From JBDTMT01 sp033764095 (GTDB lineage Bacteria; Desulfobacterota; Binatia; HRBIN30; CADEER01): a stretch of DNA of 35,811 nt. Each line of letters begins with the position of its first letter. Position 1 is the first letter of the stretch. The notes under the pieces were generated by a model. The model saw only the letters and a list, made by a program, of their open reading frames with translations, was not told where the DNA came from and searched no databases. The stretch lies in the NCBI GenBank assembly GCA_033764095.1, contig JANRJF010000192.1, forward strand, positions 1 through 35,811, in the 5' to 3' direction. The position numbers and the translations under genes are program-made. Below, piece after piece: positions 1 through 11,274 of the stretch.

Positions 1-1261
1 CCAGCGGGTCGCCGTGCGCGGCGGTGGGCGGCGCGACGGCGTCGGCGCGCGCCGCCTGGCCGTAGGCGACGCGATAGATTGCGCCGGTGAAGTCGTCGGA
101 GATGTACAGCGCGCCGTCGGGCCCGACGGCGACGTCCACCGGCCGCCCGGCGACGGCGTCGGCGCGGACGAAGCCGGTCGCGAACGGCTCCTCGCGGATG
201 CCGCCGTCGGCGTCGAAGAACAGCGCCACCACCTGGTAGCCGCTCTTGCGCGAGCGGTTCCACGAGCCGTGCTGGGCGACATAGGCGGCCTGGTCCCAGG
301 GCGGCGGGAAGGCGGTGGGCGGATGGGTCGGCGGGGTGACGTAGAAGGCGATGCCGAGCGGCGCGGTGTGGGCGCCGAAGGCATGCGCCGGCGGCAGCGA
401 GGCGGCGATGCGGTCGGCGTGGTCGGCGCCGAGATCGGGATCGGGCACGCGATTGCCGTGCGCGTACGGCCAGCCGTAGAAGCCGCCCTCGACGACGCGG
501 TTCAGCTCGCAGGGCGGGAAGTCGTCGCCGAGCAGATCGCGGCCGTTGTCGGTGGCATAGAGCGCGCCCGTCTGCGGCTCGAACGCGAGGCCGACGCTGT
601 TGCGCAGGCCGGTGGCGTAGAGCTGCTCGCCGCTGCCATCGAGCCCGAAGCGCAGGATCGCGGCGCGCCGCGCGTCGTCCTCGACGCAGGCGTTGCAGCT
701 CGAGCCGACCGAGACGTACAGCTGCTCGTCCGGGCCGACCACCACCGTGCGCGTCCAGTGATTGCCGCCGGCCGGCAGCCCGGTGATGATCCGTTCCGGC
801 CGTCCGATGACGCTGTGCGTCTCCGGGTCGAAGCGGATGCGGAACACGCCGTCCGCCTCGGCGACGTAGAGCCACTCGCGATGGATGGCGAGGCCGTGCG
901 GCTGATTCAGCCTGCCGAGCAGCACGCGCGGCGGCGCGTCGGCGACGCCGTCGCCGTCGGCATCGCGCTCGACCAGGTAGATCGCACCCTCGCGCGGCGC
1001 GCTGACCAGCAGGTCGCCGATCGGCGTGAACGCCATGAAGCGCGCGTTGGGGATGCCGCTGGCGTAGGTGTTGATGTGGAAGCCGGGCGGCAGCTGGATG
1101 CGCTGCGCCAGCTCCGTCTCGGGGATCGCGTCGCCGCTGAAGCCGGGGAAGTTGACCGTCAACCCGAACGGCAGCGCGACGTAGCCGCAGGCGACCGCGT
1201 AGCCGAGCACGCCGAGGCCGGCGAGGGTCAGGAACAGCGCGAGGGCGATTCGGCGCAGCAT
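1..1261 (-). CDS. PQQ-dependent sugar dehydrogenase-like protein (partial)
   Basis: The gene runs off the left edge of the window; 420 codons are visible. The start is ATG at 1261, followed by a hydrophobic helix (about residues 5-28), so the protein is probably exported or membrane-tethered. The body matches the soluble glucose/sorbosone dehydrogenase beta-propeller family: LPPGFHINTYASG near residue 58, PHGLA at 121, GNHWTRTVVVGPD around 166-178, and LYVSVGSSCNAC at 181-192 with two Cys. These proteins oxidise sugars or related alcohols with PQQ in the periplasm. The exact substrate cannot be read from sequence. It lies downstream of msrB on the same strand, and an inverted repeat (1272-1352) fills the 92-nt gap between them. 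The family call is secure; the enzymatic activity is inferred. Confidence 0.85.
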   Translation of the reverse strand, partial: MLRRIALALFLTLAGLGVLGYAVACGYVALPFGLTVNFPGFSGDAIPETELAQRIQLPPGFHINTYASGIPNARFMAFTPIGDLLVSAPREGAIYLVERDADGDGVADAPPRVLLGRLNQPHGLAIHREWLYVAEADGVFRIRFDPETHSVIGRPERIITGLPAGGNHWTRTVVVGPDEQLYVSVGSSCNACVEDDARRAAILRFGLDGSGEQLYATGLRNSVGLAFEPQTGALYATDNGRDLLGDDFPPCELNRVVEGGFYGWPYAHGNRVPDPDLGADHADRIAASLPPAHAFGAHTAPLGIAFYVTPPTHPPTAFPPPWDQAAYVAQHGSWNRSRKSGYQVVALFFDADGGIREEPFATGFVRADAVAGRPVDVAVGPDGALYISDDFTGAIYRVAYGQAARADAVAPPTAAHGDPL

Positions 1262-1271
1262 GGGAAGATGA

Positions 1272-1352
1272 GCTCAACGCGGAGGCGCGGAGACGCGGAG
1301 AGCGCAGAGAAACGGCCTTCTTCTCTGTGCCCTCCGCGTCTCTGCGTTGAGC
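1272..1352. repeat. Inverted repeat with 8-nt tandem-word arms (element A)
   Basis: Left arm 1272-1311 and right arm 1321-1352 are inverted copies built from the word ACGCGGAG. The outer part GCTCAACGC and the inner part AGAGAA match. The left arm holds one extra 8-nt unit, so the arms are 40 and 32 nt long. The right arm ends 1 nt before the msrB stop codon, and the left arm begins 10 nt from the dehydrogenase start. It could fold as a terminator-like RNA hairpin, but it has no U-tract. It is one of six elements of this design in the window. Confidence 0.85.
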
Positions 1353-1353
1353 G

Positions 1354-1779
1354 TCAGTCGCGCAGTGGCGGCAGCTCCTCGCCGTCGGGGATGAAGCGCA
1401 GCGCGACGCCGTTGTTGCAGTAGCGCTGGCCGGTCGGCTGCGGGCCGTCGTCGAAGACGTGGCCCTGGTGTCCGCCGCAGCGCGCACAGTGGTACTCGGT
1501 GCGCGGGTAGCCGACGTGGTGATCGACCGAGGTGCCGACGGTCTGCGCCGCGATCGGCTCGAAGAAGCTCGGCCAACCGGTGCCGCTGTTGAACTTCGCG
1601 GTCGAGCGGAAGAGCGGCTGATGGCAGCCGGCGCAGATGTAGGTCCCGGCGCGCTTCTCGTCGTTGAGCGGACTGGTGAAGGCGCGCTCGGTGCCGTGCT
1701 GGCGCAGGACGGTGTACGAGTCGCCGTCGAGCGCCGCGCGCCACTCGGCATCGGACTTCTTGATCGGATCGTCGGCCAT
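1354..1779 (-). CDS. msrB: Peptide-methionine (R)-S-oxide reductase MsrB
   Basis: Reduces methionine-R-sulfoxide in oxidised proteins. The 141-residue length is normal for a single-domain MsrB, and no signal peptide is seen, so it should be cytoplasmic. Zinc ligands are the two CxxC pairs at C49/C52 (YICAGC) and C98/C101 (HCARCGGHQGHVF). The catalytic Cys is C121 in GQRYCNNG. The signature GTGWPSF (residues 66-72) carries Thr where many MsrBs have a resolving Cys (GCGWPSF). Recycling therefore probably goes directly through thioredoxin or uses another thiol. A clear Shine-Dalgarno, AGAGAGGAG, precedes the ATG at 1779. The gene is divergent from the transglutaminase-DUF2126 gene across a 246-nt gap. 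Confidence 0.96.
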   Translation of the reverse strand: MADDPIKKSDAEWRAALDGDSYTVLRQHGTERAFTSPLNDEKRAGTYICAGCHQPLFRSTAKFNSGTGWPSFFEPIAAQTVGTSVDHHVGYPRTEYHCARCGGHQGHVFDDGPQPTGQRYCNNGVALRFIPDGEELPPLRD

Positions 1780-1998
1780 CGCTCCTCTCTAGCAGGATTG
1801 CGGCGCTCGGCGAGCGCCTCCGGGCGCCCGCTCCCGGCCCGTGGTCCGGCCGGCCCAACCCGCGGGAGTCCATGCGGATTTGCGCTCGCCGGATAAGCAG
1901 GTGAGCAGAAACTAGGCAGCGCCGGGCAGGGGGCGCGGCGGTCCGGTGGGCGGCGCCGACCGCGCCGCGACGCGGCACGGACTTCGCTTTGACCGGCG

Positions 1999-2018
1999 CG
2001 CGGGCGAGTCTGCCCGCG
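1999..2018. repeat. Small GC hairpin just upstream of the DUF2126 gene
   Basis: CGCGGGC (1999-2005) and GCCCGCG (2012-2018) form a perfect 7-bp stem with loop GAGTCT. It ends 7 nt before the ATG at 2026, where a Shine-Dalgarno would be expected and none is seen. The sequence resembles the GCGGGCG-type repeat at 3749-3840 and 13113-13189. It may limit ribosome access or be a remnant of that repeat. Confidence 0.6.
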
Positions 2019-2025
2019 TGCCGCC

Positions 2026-5412
<3,387 letters not shown>

Positions 5413-5489
5413 ACGCGCCGCGCGCCTGACGAGAATACAAACGACCGCCCGCTCGCTGGCACTCCGGCACGGAGCGGAGCGCGTGAGGG

Positions 5490-5611
5490 AAAGGCAAAAG
5501 GCAAAAAGCAAAAGGCAAAAGGCAAAAGGCCGGGCTGGAATCGAGAATCGCTCCAATCCTCCTCGATCCGCCCTTTTGCCTTTTGCCTTTTGCTTTTTGC
5601 CTTTTGCCTTT
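5490..5611. repeat. Perfect inverted repeat with 7-nt tandem-word arms (element B)
   Basis: The arms at 5490-5529 and 5572-5611 are perfect 40-nt reverse complements, separated by a 42-nt loop. Each arm is about six copies of AAAAGGC, and one variant unit, AAAAAGC, is mirrored exactly in the other arm. The element fills most of the gap between the DUF2126 gene (ends 5412) and the ATP-grasp gene. It ends 6 nt before ATG 5618, so that gene has no Shine-Dalgarno. The arms are A- or T-rich, unlike the very GC-rich surroundings. Read through, they give the spurious peptides KRQKAKGKRQKAK and FAFCLLPFAFC. Confidence 0.95.
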
Positions 5612-5617
5612 CTTTAA

Positions 5618-8131
5618 ATGCGCGCAATGTCCGAGACGCGCCCCTCCGCGCCGTCCGATCTGCTCGACGGCTACCGCCCGGGCGCCGGCTACGACGAATG
5701 CGTCGAGCCCGCCGGGCGCCCGCGCGCGCACTGGGAGTACCTGCTGCGCGCGCTGCAGGGGCTCGGACCGCTGGAGCTCGGCCAGCGGCGCCGCGAGGCG
5801 CGCCGCATGCTGCGCGAGCACGGCGTCACCTACAACGTCTACGACGACGCGCAGGCCGACGAACGGCTGTGGCCGCTCGACCCGATCCCGCTGCTCATCC
5901 CCAGCGCCGAGTGGCAGGCGATCGAGCACGGCCTGGTGCAGCGCGCCGAGCTGCTCGAGCTGCTGCTCGACGACCTCTACGGCGACCACACGCTGGTGGC
6001 GCGCGGCCTGTTGCCGCCCGAGGTGGTCTACGCGCACGGCGGCTTCGCGCGCCCCTGCGTCGGCGTGCCGGCGCCGGGCGGGCGCAACCTGCCGCTCTAC
6101 GCCGCCGATCTCGCCCGCCAGCCGGACGGCCGCCTGTGCGTGCTCGGCGATCGCGCCCAGGCGCCCTCCGGTGCCGGCTATGCCCTCGAGAACCGCCTGG
6201 TGCTGGCGCGCGTGCTGCCGAGCCTGTTCCGCGATTCGCACGTGCATCGCCTGCCGCCCTTTCTGCGCCGCCTGCGCGCCATGCTCGCGGCGTTGGCCGG
6301 CGACGCCGACGAGGCTCCGCACGTCGTGCTGCTGACTCCCGGACCGGGCAACGAAACCTATTTCGAGCACGCCTTCCTGGCCAGCGAGCTGGGCTGCACG
6401 TTGGCGCAGGCCGAGGATCTCGCCGTGCGCGACGAGCGCCTGTGGCTGCGTACACTGGAGGGGTTGCGACCGGTCGACGCCGTGCTGCGGCGCGTCGACG
6501 GCGCCTTCTGCGATCCGCTCGAGCTGCGCGGCGACTCGCTGCTCGGCACGCCCGGCCTCTTGCAGGCGGCGCGTGCCGGCCGCGTCGCGCTGATCAACCC
6601 GCTCGGCGCCAGCGCGGTGGAGAATCCCGCCCTGCTGCCGTTCCTGCCGGCGCTGTCGCGCGCCCTGCTCGGCGAGGACCTCGCCCTGCCGTCGGTCGCC
6701 ACCTGGTGGTGCGGTGACGCCGACGCGCGCCGCTACGTGCTGGCGCACCTCGCCGAGCTGGTCATCAAGCCGATCGACCAGCACGGCAGCGCGCGCAGCG
6801 TGTTCGGCGACGCGCTGACCACGCCGCAACGCCAGGCGCTGGCCGAGCGCATCGCGGCACGGCCGCATGCCTTCGTCGCGCAGGAGCGCGTGCCGCTGTC
6901 CACCGCGCCGACCTGGATCGACGGCCGCCTCGAGCCGCGCGCCATGGTGCTGCGCACCTTCCTCGCCGCCGATCGCGACGGCTACGCGGTGATGCCCGGC
7001 GGCCTGTGCCGCGTCGCGCCGACGCCCGACTCGCTGGTGGTGTCGAATCAGCGCGGCGGCGTCAGCAAGGACGTCTGGGTGCTCGCCTCGGAGCCCGAGC
7101 GCGAGGTCGGCGTGCTGGTGCCGGCGGCGCATCCGCTGCCGGTCGAGCGCGGCGGCCAGGAGGTGCCGGGCCGCGTCGCCGACAACCTGTTCTGGACCGG
7201 CCGCTACGCCGAGCGCGCCGAGAGCGCCGCGCGCGTGCTGCGCGAGGCGCTGCGCCGCGCCCTCGATCTCGACGCGGCGCCGTTCGACCCGCACCTGCCG
7301 ATGCTGCTGCGCAGCGTCACCTTCGTCACCGGCGCCTATCCGGGCTTCGCCGGGCCGAACGCGCCGGCGCTGCTCGGCGCGCCCGACGCCGAGCTGCGCG
7401 CGCTGCTCTTCGACGCGACCCGCCAGGGCAGCGTGCGCTTCGCGCTCGACGCGCTGGCGCGCGCCGCGCGCGCGGTGCGCGATCGCTTCTCGACCGACAC
7501 CTGGCGCGTGCTCGGGGCGCTGCAGCGCGAGTTCGGCGAGCCGCTCAATCTCGACGACGCGCTCGAGCGCCTCGACCGCCTGCTGCTGCTGCTCGCCGCC
7601 TTCGGCGGGCTGAGCGCCGACAGCATGAGCCGCGGCCAACGCTGGCGCTTTCTGGAGATCGGCCGTCGCCTGGAGCGCGGCCTGGACGGCATCGCCATGC
7701 TGCGCGGCCTGTGTCCGCCCGGCGTCGAGCCGGCGGCGGTGCCGTGGGAATCGGTGCTGGTCGTCGCCGATGCCTCGATCACCTATCGGCGCCGCTACCG
7801 CGCCAGCGCCGACCCCGCGGCGGTGCTCGATCTGCTGCTCGACGACGAGACCAATCCGCGCAGCGTCGTCTTCCAGCTCATCCAGCTCGACGCGCTGTTC
7901 GACGGGCTGGGCGGCGCCAGCGCCGCCGAACGCACCGCCGAGCGCGCGTTGCTGCGCAACGCGTTGGCCGAGCTGCGCCGCGGCGTCGCGCCGGGCGGGC
8001 GCGCCCTCGATCGGACGCTCGACGAATCGCTCGGCCGCCTGCAGGAGCTGCTCGCCGCCATCTCCGATGCGCTGGCGACGGCGTACTTCAGCCGCGGCGC
8101 GCGGCCGCAACAGTTGGTGCGCGTCGTATGA
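5618..8131 (+). CDS. Circularly permuted ATP-grasp / alpha-E fusion protein
   Basis: 837 residues, cytoplasmic. Residues about 15-490 are a circularly permuted ATP-grasp amidoligase (DUF404/DUF407 type), with HGVTYNVYDDAQ, LDPIPLLIP, ELLLDDLYGDH and GNETYFEHAFLASELGC. From about residue 516 comes the helical alpha-E domain (DUF403), beginning at DNLFWTGRYAERAE, with SMSRGQRWRFLEIGRRLERG further on. Proteins of this kind are predicted to ligate amino acids or make small peptides using ATP; the product is unknown. The alternative start ATG 5627 (MSETRPSAPSD) is equally likely. Neither start has a Shine-Dalgarno because repeat element B ends 6 nt upstream. The stop overlaps the next start by 4 nt (ATGA at 8128-8131), so translation is coupled. 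Confidence 0.93.
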   Translation: MRAMSETRPSAPSDLLDGYRPGAGYDECVEPAGRPRAHWEYLLRALQGLGPLELGQRRREARRMLREHGVTYNVYDDAQADERLWPLDPIPLLIPSAEWQAIEHGLVQRAELLELLLDDLYGDHTLVARGLLPPEVVYAHGGFARPCVGVPAPGGRNLPLYAADLARQPDGRLCVLGDRAQAPSGAGYALENRLVLARVLPSLFRDSHVHRLPPFLRRLRAMLAALAGDADEAPHVVLLTPGPGNETYFEHAFLASELGCTLAQAEDLAVRDERLWLRTLEGLRPVDAVLRRVDGAFCDPLELRGDSLLGTPGLLQAARAGRVALINPLGASAVENPALLPFLPALSRALLGEDLALPSVATWWCGDADARRYVLAHLAELVIKPIDQHGSARSVFGDALTTPQRQALAERIAARPHAFVAQERVPLSTAPTWIDGRLEPRAMVLRTFLAADRDGYAVMPGGLCRVAPTPDSLVVSNQRGGVSKDVWVLASEPEREVGVLVPAAHPLPVERGGQEVPGRVADNLFWTGRYAERAESAARVLREALRRALDLDAAPFDPHLPMLLRSVTFVTGAYPGFAGPNAPALLGAPDAELRALLFDATRQGSVRFALDALARAARAVRDRFSTDTWRVLGALQREFGEPLNLDDALERLDRLLLLLAAFGGLSADSMSRGQRWRFLEIGRRLERGLDGIAMLRGLCPPGVEPAAVPWESVLVVADASITYRRRYRASADPAAVLDLLLDDETNPRSVVFQLIQLDALFDGLGGASAAERTAERALLRNALAELRRGVAPGGRALDRTLDESLGRLQELLAAISDALATAYFSRGARPQQLVRVV

Positions 8132-9006
8132 GGTACCGGGTCGTCCACACCACGCGCTACGCCTACGGTGCGCCGGTCGTGCTGGCGCACAACGAGGCGC
8201 GCCTGCAGCCGCGCGCCACCGCGCGCCAGGCGTGCGCGCTCAGCCAGGTGACCATCGACCCGCTGCCGGCGGTGGTCGCAACGCGCGAGGACTTCTTCGG
8301 CAACCGCGTGCTCTACTTCGCGCTGCAGGACGCGCACGACCGCCTGGTGGTCACCGCCAGCAGCGAGGTCGAGGTGGCCGCGCCGGCGCCCGTGGCGCTC
8401 GACGCCGGCCCGTCGTGGGAGGCGGCGCGCGCCAGGCTGGCGAGCCCGGACGAGGCAGAGGCGCGCGCCGCGCGGCAGTTCGTCCTCGACTCCCCCTGCG
8501 CCGCCGCCGGCGCCGACGTGCGCGCCTACGCCGAGCCGTCGTTCGTCGCCGAGCGGCCGCTGCTCGCCGCGGTCGCCGACCTGAGCGCGCGCATCCACCG
8601 CGACTTCCGCTTCGATCCGGAGAGCACCACGGTCGCCACGCCGGTGAGCGAGGTGCTCGCCCAGCGCCACGGCGTCTGCCAGGACTTCGCCCACCTCGCC
8701 ATCGCCTGCCTGCGCGCCATGGGCCTGCCGGCGCGCTACGTCAGCGGCTACCTGGAAACGCTGCCGCCGCCCGGCCAGCCGCGCCTGCAGGGCGCCGACG
8801 TGTCGCACGCCTGGTTCGCCGTCCACGCGCCCGGCATCGGCTGGGTGGACTTCGACCCGACCAACGACCTGTTGCCCGACGAGCGCCACGTCACCACCGC
8901 CTGGGGCCGCGACTACGCCGACGTCACGCCGCTCAAGGGCGTCATCTTCGGCGGCGGTGCCCACACCCTGGAGGTCGCGGTGGACATGGTGCGGCTCGAC
9001 GACTAG
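8128..9006 (+). CDS. Transglutaminase-like cysteine protease
   Basis: 292 residues with no signal peptide. An N-terminal transglutaminase N domain (MRYRVVHTTRYAYGAPV) is followed by the core. The triad is Cys184 (RHGVCQDFAHLA), His227 (SHAWFAVHAPG) and Asp243 (DFDPTNDLLPDERH). Standalone proteins of this type (COG1305) are regular partners of the ATP-grasp/alpha-E fusion and may cleave or transfer the peptide it makes. The gene overlaps the preceding gene by 4 nt and closes the operon. Its TAG stop shares the palindrome CTAG (9003-9006) with the TAG stop of the convergent PIN toxin gene. Family assignment is firm; the reaction direction is not known. Confidence 0.94.
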   Translation: MRYRVVHTTRYAYGAPVVLAHNEARLQPRATARQACALSQVTIDPLPAVVATREDFFGNRVLYFALQDAHDRLVVTASSEVEVAAPAPVALDAGPSWEAARARLASPDEAEARAARQFVLDSPCAAAGADVRAYAEPSFVAERPLLAAVADLSARIHRDFRFDPESTTVATPVSEVLAQRHGVCQDFAHLAIACLRAMGLPARYVSGYLETLPPPGQPRLQGADVSHAWFAVHAPGIGWVDFDPTNDLLPDERHVTTAWGRDYADVTPLKGVIFGGGAHTLEVAVDMVRLDD

Positions 9007-9452
9007 AGCCCGATGCGAAAGCCGGCGGTGCTGAAGTCGTGGTCGAAGCTCAGCACCGCTGCGCAGCGGTGCGATTCCATCACCGCGAAGCTGGTCGCGT
9101 CGGTGTAGGTCAGGCGCTGATCGGCAAAGCGCGTCAGCCAGCCGCGCGCGGCGCGGTCGTGCTCGGCGTCGGGGTGGACGACGGCGACGCTTGGGCTGGC
9201 CTCGATGTGCTCCAGCACCGCCAGCGCCGGACGAATGCCGACGTGGAACAGGACGAAGCGGTGCACCTCGGCGAGAATCAGGTTGGTGGTGAGCAGCGGC
9301 ACGCGCCGGCGTAGCGCCTCGCGCATCCAGGTGTCGGCGGCGTCGTGATGCTGATCCCTGGCGCGCGCCAGCGCGATCCAGACGCCGCTATCGACGAGGA
9401 CGGGGGCGCGCGCGGCGAAGGCGTTTTGCGTAGGTGGGCGACGATTCGGCAA
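9003..9452 (-). CDS. PIN-domain toxin, VapC-like
   Basis: 149 residues, a predicted Mg2+-dependent RNase of a type II toxin-antitoxin system. The PIN acidic residues are Asp21 (VLVDSGVWIALA), Glu62 (ILAEVHRF), Asp118 (TYTDATSFAVM) and Asp137/139 (SFDHDF). The ATG at 9452 lies inside the antitoxin gene (65-nt overlap). No in-frame GTG or TTG occurs between it and the PIN core, so the long overlap and the 15-residue N-terminal extension look real. Translation is probably coupled to the antitoxin. The C-terminus converges on the transglutaminase gene with a 4-nt overlap. The target RNA is unknown. Confidence 0.88.
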   Translation of the reverse strand: MPNRRPPTQNAFAARAPVLVDSGVWIALARARDQHHDAADTWMREALRRRVPLLTTNLILAEVHRFVLFHVGIRPALAVLEHIEASPSVAVVHPDAEHDRAARGWLTRFADQRLTYTDATSFAVMESHRCAAVLSFDHDFSTAGFRIGL

Positions 9453-9675
9453 CGAAGGTGCCCTGCAGATAGCGGTCGAGCTGCTGACTGCAGTCGGTCG
9501 GCAACTCGTCGTGGATCATGCCGCTCATCGCCAACAGCGGATCCTCGCCTGGCGGTCGCGTCAGCGCCCGCACGGCGGCGCGAATCGCCTGCGATTTCGT
9601 CCAGCCGCGGGCGCGCGCCCAAGACTCCAGCCGCTCGAACTCCGTTTCGGCCAGGTAGACTTGCAGCGGCTTCAT
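9388..9675 (-). CDS. Ribbon-helix-helix antitoxin of the PIN toxin
   Basis: 95 residues. The N-terminus, MKPLQVYLAETEFERLESWA followed by RGWTKSQAIRAAVRAL, fits a ribbon-helix-helix DNA-binding fold. The C-terminal half (about 45-95) would be the toxin-binding tail; it ends in a basic run, KRLRRARPRPRR. The gene lies upstream of the PIN toxin and overlaps it by 65 nt, the usual antitoxin-first order. The upstream DNA is locally AT-rich and carries two TCATGAG repeats 23 bp apart, a plausible autoregulatory operator. No Shine-Dalgarno is visible before ATG 9675. Confidence 0.82.
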   Translation of the reverse strand: MKPLQVYLAETEFERLESWARARGWTKSQAIRAAVRALTRPPGEDPLLAMSGMIHDELPTDCSQQLDRYLQGTFVAESSPTYAKRLRRARPRPRR

Positions 9676-9701
9676 GAGAGCTGACGCTATACTATCATGA
9701 G
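9672..9701. promoter_or_regulatory. Putative antitoxin operator, paired TCATGAG boxes
   Basis: TCATGAG occurs at 9672-9678, overlapping the antitoxin start, and again at 9695-9701. The spacing is 23 bp, about two helical turns. Each box contains the palindrome TCATGA. A weak promoter reading on the minus strand is TTGCCC (9707-9712), a 15-nt spacer and TATAGC (9686-9691). Ribbon-helix-helix antitoxins commonly bind such paired short palindromes. The role is inferred. Confidence 0.4.
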
Positions 9702-9757
9702 CGGGCGGGCAAGGATCTTCTCGGGAGGAAGCATTGGCGGTGACGCCGACGTGCGGG

Positions 9758-10915
9758 TCAGCGGTCGAGGCCGCTGCTGCTGCCGGTGAGGACGAGGCGG
9801 ACCAGCGCCGCCTGGCGGCGCGTGCCGGTCTTGGCGAAGACCTGCTTCAGGTGCGCGCGCACGGTGTGAATGGTGACGCCGAGCGTGGTGCCGGCTTCGT
9901 CGAGCGAGGCGCCGGCGGCGAGCAGCGTCGCCAGGCGCGCCTGCGCCGGGGTCAGGCCGAAGCGCGCGCGCAGGACCTGGTCGGAAGCCGCCGCGCCGGC
10001 CTCGGGATCGGTGAGGAACACCGCCGCGGCGGCGTCGGGGTGCCACTCGGTGCGCGCCGGACCGCCGAGCGCCGCGACCTGCGCGAGCAGGGCGCGGCGC
10101 TGCGAGGGGCGCTCGAGGTGGACCGCCGCGATGTCGTTCGTCACGCCGCTGTGCTCGCGGCTGCGCAGCGCGGCGGCGATGGCGGCATGCAGCGCGGAGG
10201 TGTCGGCGGCGCGCGCGCCGACCAGCTGGCCGTCGCGCACCGCGCAGCCGTCCTCGCTGCTGAGCAGCGCCTCTGCCTGGCGGTTGGCGCGCAGCACGCC
10301 GCCGCGGCGATCGAGCAGCACGATGGCGCCGGGGGCGCGATCGAGCGCCGTCGCCAGCGCAGCGCGTTCGGCGGCGGCGAGGCCGAGTTGCTCCTGCATC
10401 AACACGGCGCGGCGCAGATGCGGAGTCAGCGCACCGAGCAGGGCGATCTCGTCGTCGCCGTACTCGCGCGCGCCGCGCGGTCGCATGGCGGTGAGCGCCG
10501 CAGTCGGGCCGACCTCGTCGCGCGCCAGGATGCTGCACAGCGTCGGTGCGGCAACACAGCCCTGCGGGCGGATCCAGTCGTTGAAGAACTCCGAGCGCGC
10601 CACGGTCGAGGCGTCGAGTCCGACCAGCGACGCCTGCGTCCCGTAGCTGCCGGCGGGCAGCGCGTTGCCGCCGTGCTGCCGGTAGACGTCGTGATGGTAG
10701 AAGTAGCGGCTGTAGCTGTCGTTGAACGACGGGTCGACGTCGTGGGTGAAGTACAGGCCGAGGTCTTCATCGCGCGGGTAGCGCAGCGCCAGCGTCGGAA
10801 CCGCTCCGCCGACCGCGTCGGCGAACGTGCTGAGGAAGAGTGGCCACGCGGCGGGGTCGAGTGCGCCCTCGTAGACCAGTCCGACGAGCTCCTGCAGGCG
10901 ATCCAGTCGGTCCAT
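9758..10915 (-). CDS. LuxR-family transcriptional regulator
   Basis: 385 residues from ATG 10915 (MDRLDRLQELVGLVYEGA). An upstream in-frame GTG at 10930 is less likely. The C-terminal about 65 residues form a LuxR/GerE helix-turn-helix: FGLTPAQARLATLLAAGASL, then TLGVTIHTVRAHLKQVFAKTG. The N-terminal two-thirds have a PAS/GAF-like look, including PGAIVLLDRRGGVLRANRQA near residue 205, but no receiver-domain Asp site is recognisable. It therefore probably senses a ligand rather than a phosphate signal. The ligand and targets are unknown. It is transcribed leftwards toward the toxin-antitoxin pair, 82 nt from the antitoxin start. Confidence 0.85.
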   Translation of the reverse strand: MDRLDRLQELVGLVYEGALDPAAWPLFLSTFADAVGGAVPTLALRYPRDEDLGLYFTHDVDPSFNDSYSRYFYHHDVYRQHGGNALPAGSYGTQASLVGLDASTVARSEFFNDWIRPQGCVAAPTLCSILARDEVGPTAALTAMRPRGAREYGDDEIALLGALTPHLRRAVLMQEQLGLAAAERAALATALDRAPGAIVLLDRRGGVLRANRQAEALLSSEDGCAVRDGQLVGARAADTSALHAAIAAALRSREHSGVTNDIAAVHLERPSQRRALLAQVAALGGPARTEWHPDAAAAVFLTDPEAGAAASDQVLRARFGLTPAQARLATLLAAGASLDEAGTTLGVTIHTVRAHLKQVFAKTGTRRQAALVRLVLTGSSSGLDR

Positions 10916-10969
10916 AACGCGCTCGGCCACCCTATCGCGCGCCCACCGTGGTGCAAACGGGAAAAAATT

Positions 10970-11200
10970 TCACTGGCGCGAGCGCGACGAGCGGATCGGA
11001 TAGCGCGTCTGCAGCTCGCGGGCGCGCGCCGCGATGTCCTTCGACAACGCGCGCAGGTGACTGTCGACGGCGTTGGTCTCGACCTCTCCGGCGAGCGCGA
11101 GGATTCGCTGCGCGGCCTGTTCGAGGTTGAAGACGGCGACGCGGACCAGCTCCTGCTCGTTGACCACCGATTTCTGCTTTGGCAGCCGCCGCCCGCTCAT
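10970..11200 (-). CDS. Small helical protein of unknown function
   Basis: 76 residues from ATG 11200 (MSGRRLPKQKSVVNEQEL). The family is not recognised. Residues 14-68 look mostly helical with regular hydrophobic spacing (LVRVAVFNLEQAAQRILALA), and both ends are basic. No signal peptide or Cys is present. An in-frame GTG four codons upstream is an alternative start. There is no strong Shine-Dalgarno. It lies 54 nt upstream of the LuxR-type gene on the same strand, so the two may be co-transcribed. The AT-richer stretch 11229-11262 before it could hold a promoter. That it is a real gene rests on its composition and position only. Confidence 0.5.
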   Translation of the reverse strand: MSGRRLPKQKSVVNEQELVRVAVFNLEQAAQRILALAGEVETNAVDSHLRALSKDIAARARELQTRYPIRSSRSRQ

Positions 11201-11274
11201 CCGTCCGCCCACGCGGCAGATTAGCGTGGAGTTGCCGCAAAATGGGATTGCCCAAATGGGTTACTGCGAGAGGA

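Noticed and set aside
14..1423. A 469-codon plus-strand frame at the window start
   Set aside because: It lies opposite the PQQ-type dehydrogenase, which has family motifs and a membrane helix; the plus-strand translation has none.
5490..5617. The FAFCLLPFAFC and KRQKAK reading frames as short secreted or basic peptides
   Set aside because: Both strands of a 7-nt repeat give periodic peptides in every frame; there is no independent evidence of translation.
9734..11224. A plus-strand frame with an apparent GGGAGGAAG ribosome site
   Set aside because: It is antisense to the LuxR-type gene, whose helix-turn-helix is clear. The purine-rich site appears to be coincidental, and the translation has no domain.
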